A stretch of 64,000 nucleotides of DNA from NCBI RefSeq assembly GCF_019285775.1, contig NZ_CP079105.1, positions 2,108,001 through 2,172,000 of the forward strand, read 5' to 3'. Below are positions 62,737-64,000 of this stretch, one piece after another (within the stretch, counting starts at the first letter, position 1; each line of letters starts with the position of its first letter). The position numbers and the translations under genes are program-made. The stretch comes from Skermania piniformis. GTDB taxonomy: Bacteria; Actinomycetota; Actinomycetes; Mycobacteriales; Mycobacteriaceae. Under the pieces are notes generated by a model. The model ran no database searches and was not told the origin of the DNA. It saw only the letters and a list, made by a program, of their open reading frames with translations.

Positions 62737-64000
62737 TGAGGTTCCCCAGAAAAAGTGGACACGGTTAGCTTGATTGCCGACTTGTACGCGAGGTGATCTC
62801 GAAGTCGATCGGCGAGACCATCCCCAGCGAACTGTGTCTCCTGTCATTATTGTAGAATCGGATGTACTTGCCAAGTCCTGCAAGCAAACTCGCGTATGTG
62901 GTGAACGCGTGACGCTTGTAGTACTCGTGCTCGACCGTCGACCACAACGACTCGGCGCCGGCGTTGTCCCAGCAGATACCGGTAGCGCCCATGGACCGGC
63001 GCAAGCCATGACCGGAGCAGGCCTTCGCCATGTCGTGGCTGGTGTACCGGCTGCCCCGGTCCGAGTGCAGGATGGTGCCGGTCACCGACCCGCCACGCAC
63101 GGTCACCGCGGCCTCGACGGCAGCGGTGACGAGTTCGGTGCGCATGTGCTCGGCCAGTGACCAGCCCAGCACCCGCCGCGAATGCTCGTCCCGGATCGCG
63201 CACCAGTAGGCGTCTCCTTCGCCGCAGGTCAGGTACGTGATATCCGAGGTCCACACGGCGTCGAGGCGACCCCGGTCGAAGGACCGTCCGACCCGGTCCG
63301 GCGGGAACGACGCGGTTGGGTCCACCACCGTGGTCCTGACCTTGAAGGTTCGCGGGCTGATCCCTTCGATCCCCATCTCGGCCATGATCTCGGCGACAGT
63401 GTTGGCCGACACCCGCTCGCCCTCGGCGTGCAGATCGGCGGTGATCCGGGGCGACCCGTACGTGCGGCGCGACGCCTGCCAATGCGCCAGGATCTTCACC
63501 TCGAGATCACGGCGCCGCTGCCGGCGCGGCGACACCTCGCCACGACGACGCCGCGCCGCCCACGCGTCATAGCCCGATCGTGAGACACCGAGCAGAGCAG
63601 TGAGTATCGAGATGTCGTGGTCGGCGCACTCCGCGGCGACGAGCTCGTAACGACTCACCGGTGTTGCTGTGCCGCAAAGTACGCCGAGACTTTTTTTCAG
63701 GAACGCGATGTCGCCGTCCTTCTCGGCCACTTCGGCGCGTAGCCGAGTCAGCTCGGCACGCTCGTGCTCGGCGAGCCCCTCATCCGGCGGAACACCGCGC
63801 GCAGCAGCTACGGCCCCCTCCCGAAGCCGTTCAGCACGAACCCATTTCCCCAACAGACTCTCGTGCACACGCAGCTCGCGTGCCACCTCGGTGACCGACC
63901 GGCCACCATCGATCACCCGACGAGCAGCCTCCACCTTGAACTCAGGCGTAAACAACCGACGTGTCCTGGACACCTCGACATCCTCCCAGCCGGAACCTTC
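62737..64000 (-). mobile_element. intact-looking IS3-family element reaching the window edge
   Basis: The left end (TGAGGTTCC at 62737) matches in inverse orientation the last bases of the window (GGAACCTTC, 63992-64000), and a GTGGACAC/GTGTCC-type match lies further in. The element therefore appears to end at or one base past the window. The length of about 1.26 kb and its single transposase gene fit the IS3 family. The target duplication cannot be seen because the right flank is missing. Confidence 0.75.
62765..63973 (-). CDS. IS3-family transposase, orfA and orfB in one frame
   Basis: A 402-residue transposase. The N-terminal HTH (FTPEFKVEAARRVIDGGRSV) and zipper (LTRLRAEVAEKDGDIAFLKK) correspond to OrfA. 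The rest is the HTH_21/rve catalytic part with the DDE triad: Asp in VWTSDITYL (about 237), Asp in LHSDRGSRYT (about 299) and Glu in DNAGAESLWSTVEHEY (about 336). A run of seven T (63691-63697; A7 followed by G on the coding strand) sits exactly at the orfA/orfB junction. It is the slippery site used for frameshifting in this family, yet here both parts are already in the same frame. Confidence 0.92.
   Translation of the reverse strand: MSRTRRLFTPEFKVEAARRVIDGGRSVTEVARELRVHESLLGKWVRAERLREGAVAAARGVPPDEGLAEHERAELTRLRAEVAEKDGDIAFLKKSLGVLCGTATPVSRYELVAAECADHDISILTALLGVSRSGYDAWAARRRRGEVSPRRQRRRDLEVKILAHWQASRRTYGSPRITADLHAEGERVSANTVAEIMAEMGIEGISPRTFKVRTTVVDPTASFPPDRVGRSFDRGRLDAVWTSDITYLTCGEGDAYWCAIRDEHSRRVLGWSLAEHMRTELVTAAVEAAVTVRGGSVTGTILHSDRGSRYTSHDMAKACSGHGLRRSMGATGICWDNAGAESLWSTVEHEYYKRHAFTTYASLLAGLGKYIRFYNNDRRHSSLGMVSPIDFEITSRTSRQSS

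Overview
The window is high-GC DNA from an actinobacterium, most likely a mycolic-acid-containing member of the Mycobacteriales near Nocardia. That placement rests on MmpL-type transport, a cutinase, an Lsr2-family protein, a FadD15-like acyl-CoA ligase, a PIG-L (Mca/MshB-like) deacetylase, and many GTG starts with overlapping, translationally coupled genes. It rests on gene content only; no 16S or marker gene is present.

Layout: (a) 1-2.9 kb holds a RecF/SMC-type ATPase, apparently with a 1-nt frameshift near its start, coupled to a small helical protein. (b) 2.85-5.8 kb is a compact minus-strand operon: small protein, lipoprotein, MMPL transporter. (c) 6-12 kb has housekeeping and lipid genes (hydrolase, DUF5703, pyrD, acyl-CoA ligase, PEBP protein, M20 peptidase), then tRNA-Leu(GAG). 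(d) 12.5-20 kb has a stand-alone ketoacyl synthase, the relic of a voltage-gated-type K+ channel that lost its selectivity filter, a peroxiredoxin, glycogen phosphorylase and a two-component pair arranged tail to tail. (e) 20-23.4 kb has uppP and three uncharacterised membrane-protein genes. (f) 23.4-35.8 kb looks catabolic: cutinase, class III CoA-transferase, AlkB alkane hydroxylase, cholesterol-oxidase-like GMC enzyme, aldehyde dehydrogenase and a giant single-chain biotin-dependent carboxylase.

(g) 36.5-39.2 kb carries a TetR regulator with clear palindromic operators, a small membrane protein, and a membrane-tethered protein with the two-cysteine signature of linalool dehydratase-isomerase. 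(h) 39.2-45.1 kb is a complete red-type Calvin-cycle operon (cbbL-cbbS-cbbX-fbp-prk) with a divergent cbbR, so the organism can probably fix CO2. (i) 45-58.8 kb contains NDH-2 with a divergent LysR regulator, hydrolases, a repeat-rich secreted protein, an Lsr2-like protein coupled to a SAM hydroxide adenosyltransferase, a LigC-type DNA ligase, a PIG-L deacetylase, a zinc-ribbon SDR, a glutamate-cysteine-ligase-like enzyme and a nucleoside hydrolase.

(j) From a strong terminator at 58.8 kb the composition changes sharply. An AT-richer three-gene operon (membrane-anchored phosphoribosyltransferase, radical SAM protein, HAD phosphatase; 61004 to 58858, minus strand, every junction overlapping) lies between host DNA and a pile of IS remnants (IS30 fragment, decayed IS3 copy, IS3 orfA fragment, intact IS3-family element running to the window edge). 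This island is the best candidate for an undescribed system: a nucleotide-modifying pathway, possibly for defence or a specialised metabolite. The radical SAM gene carries an apparent 1-nt deletion, so in this strain the pathway may be broken, or the base call may be wrong.
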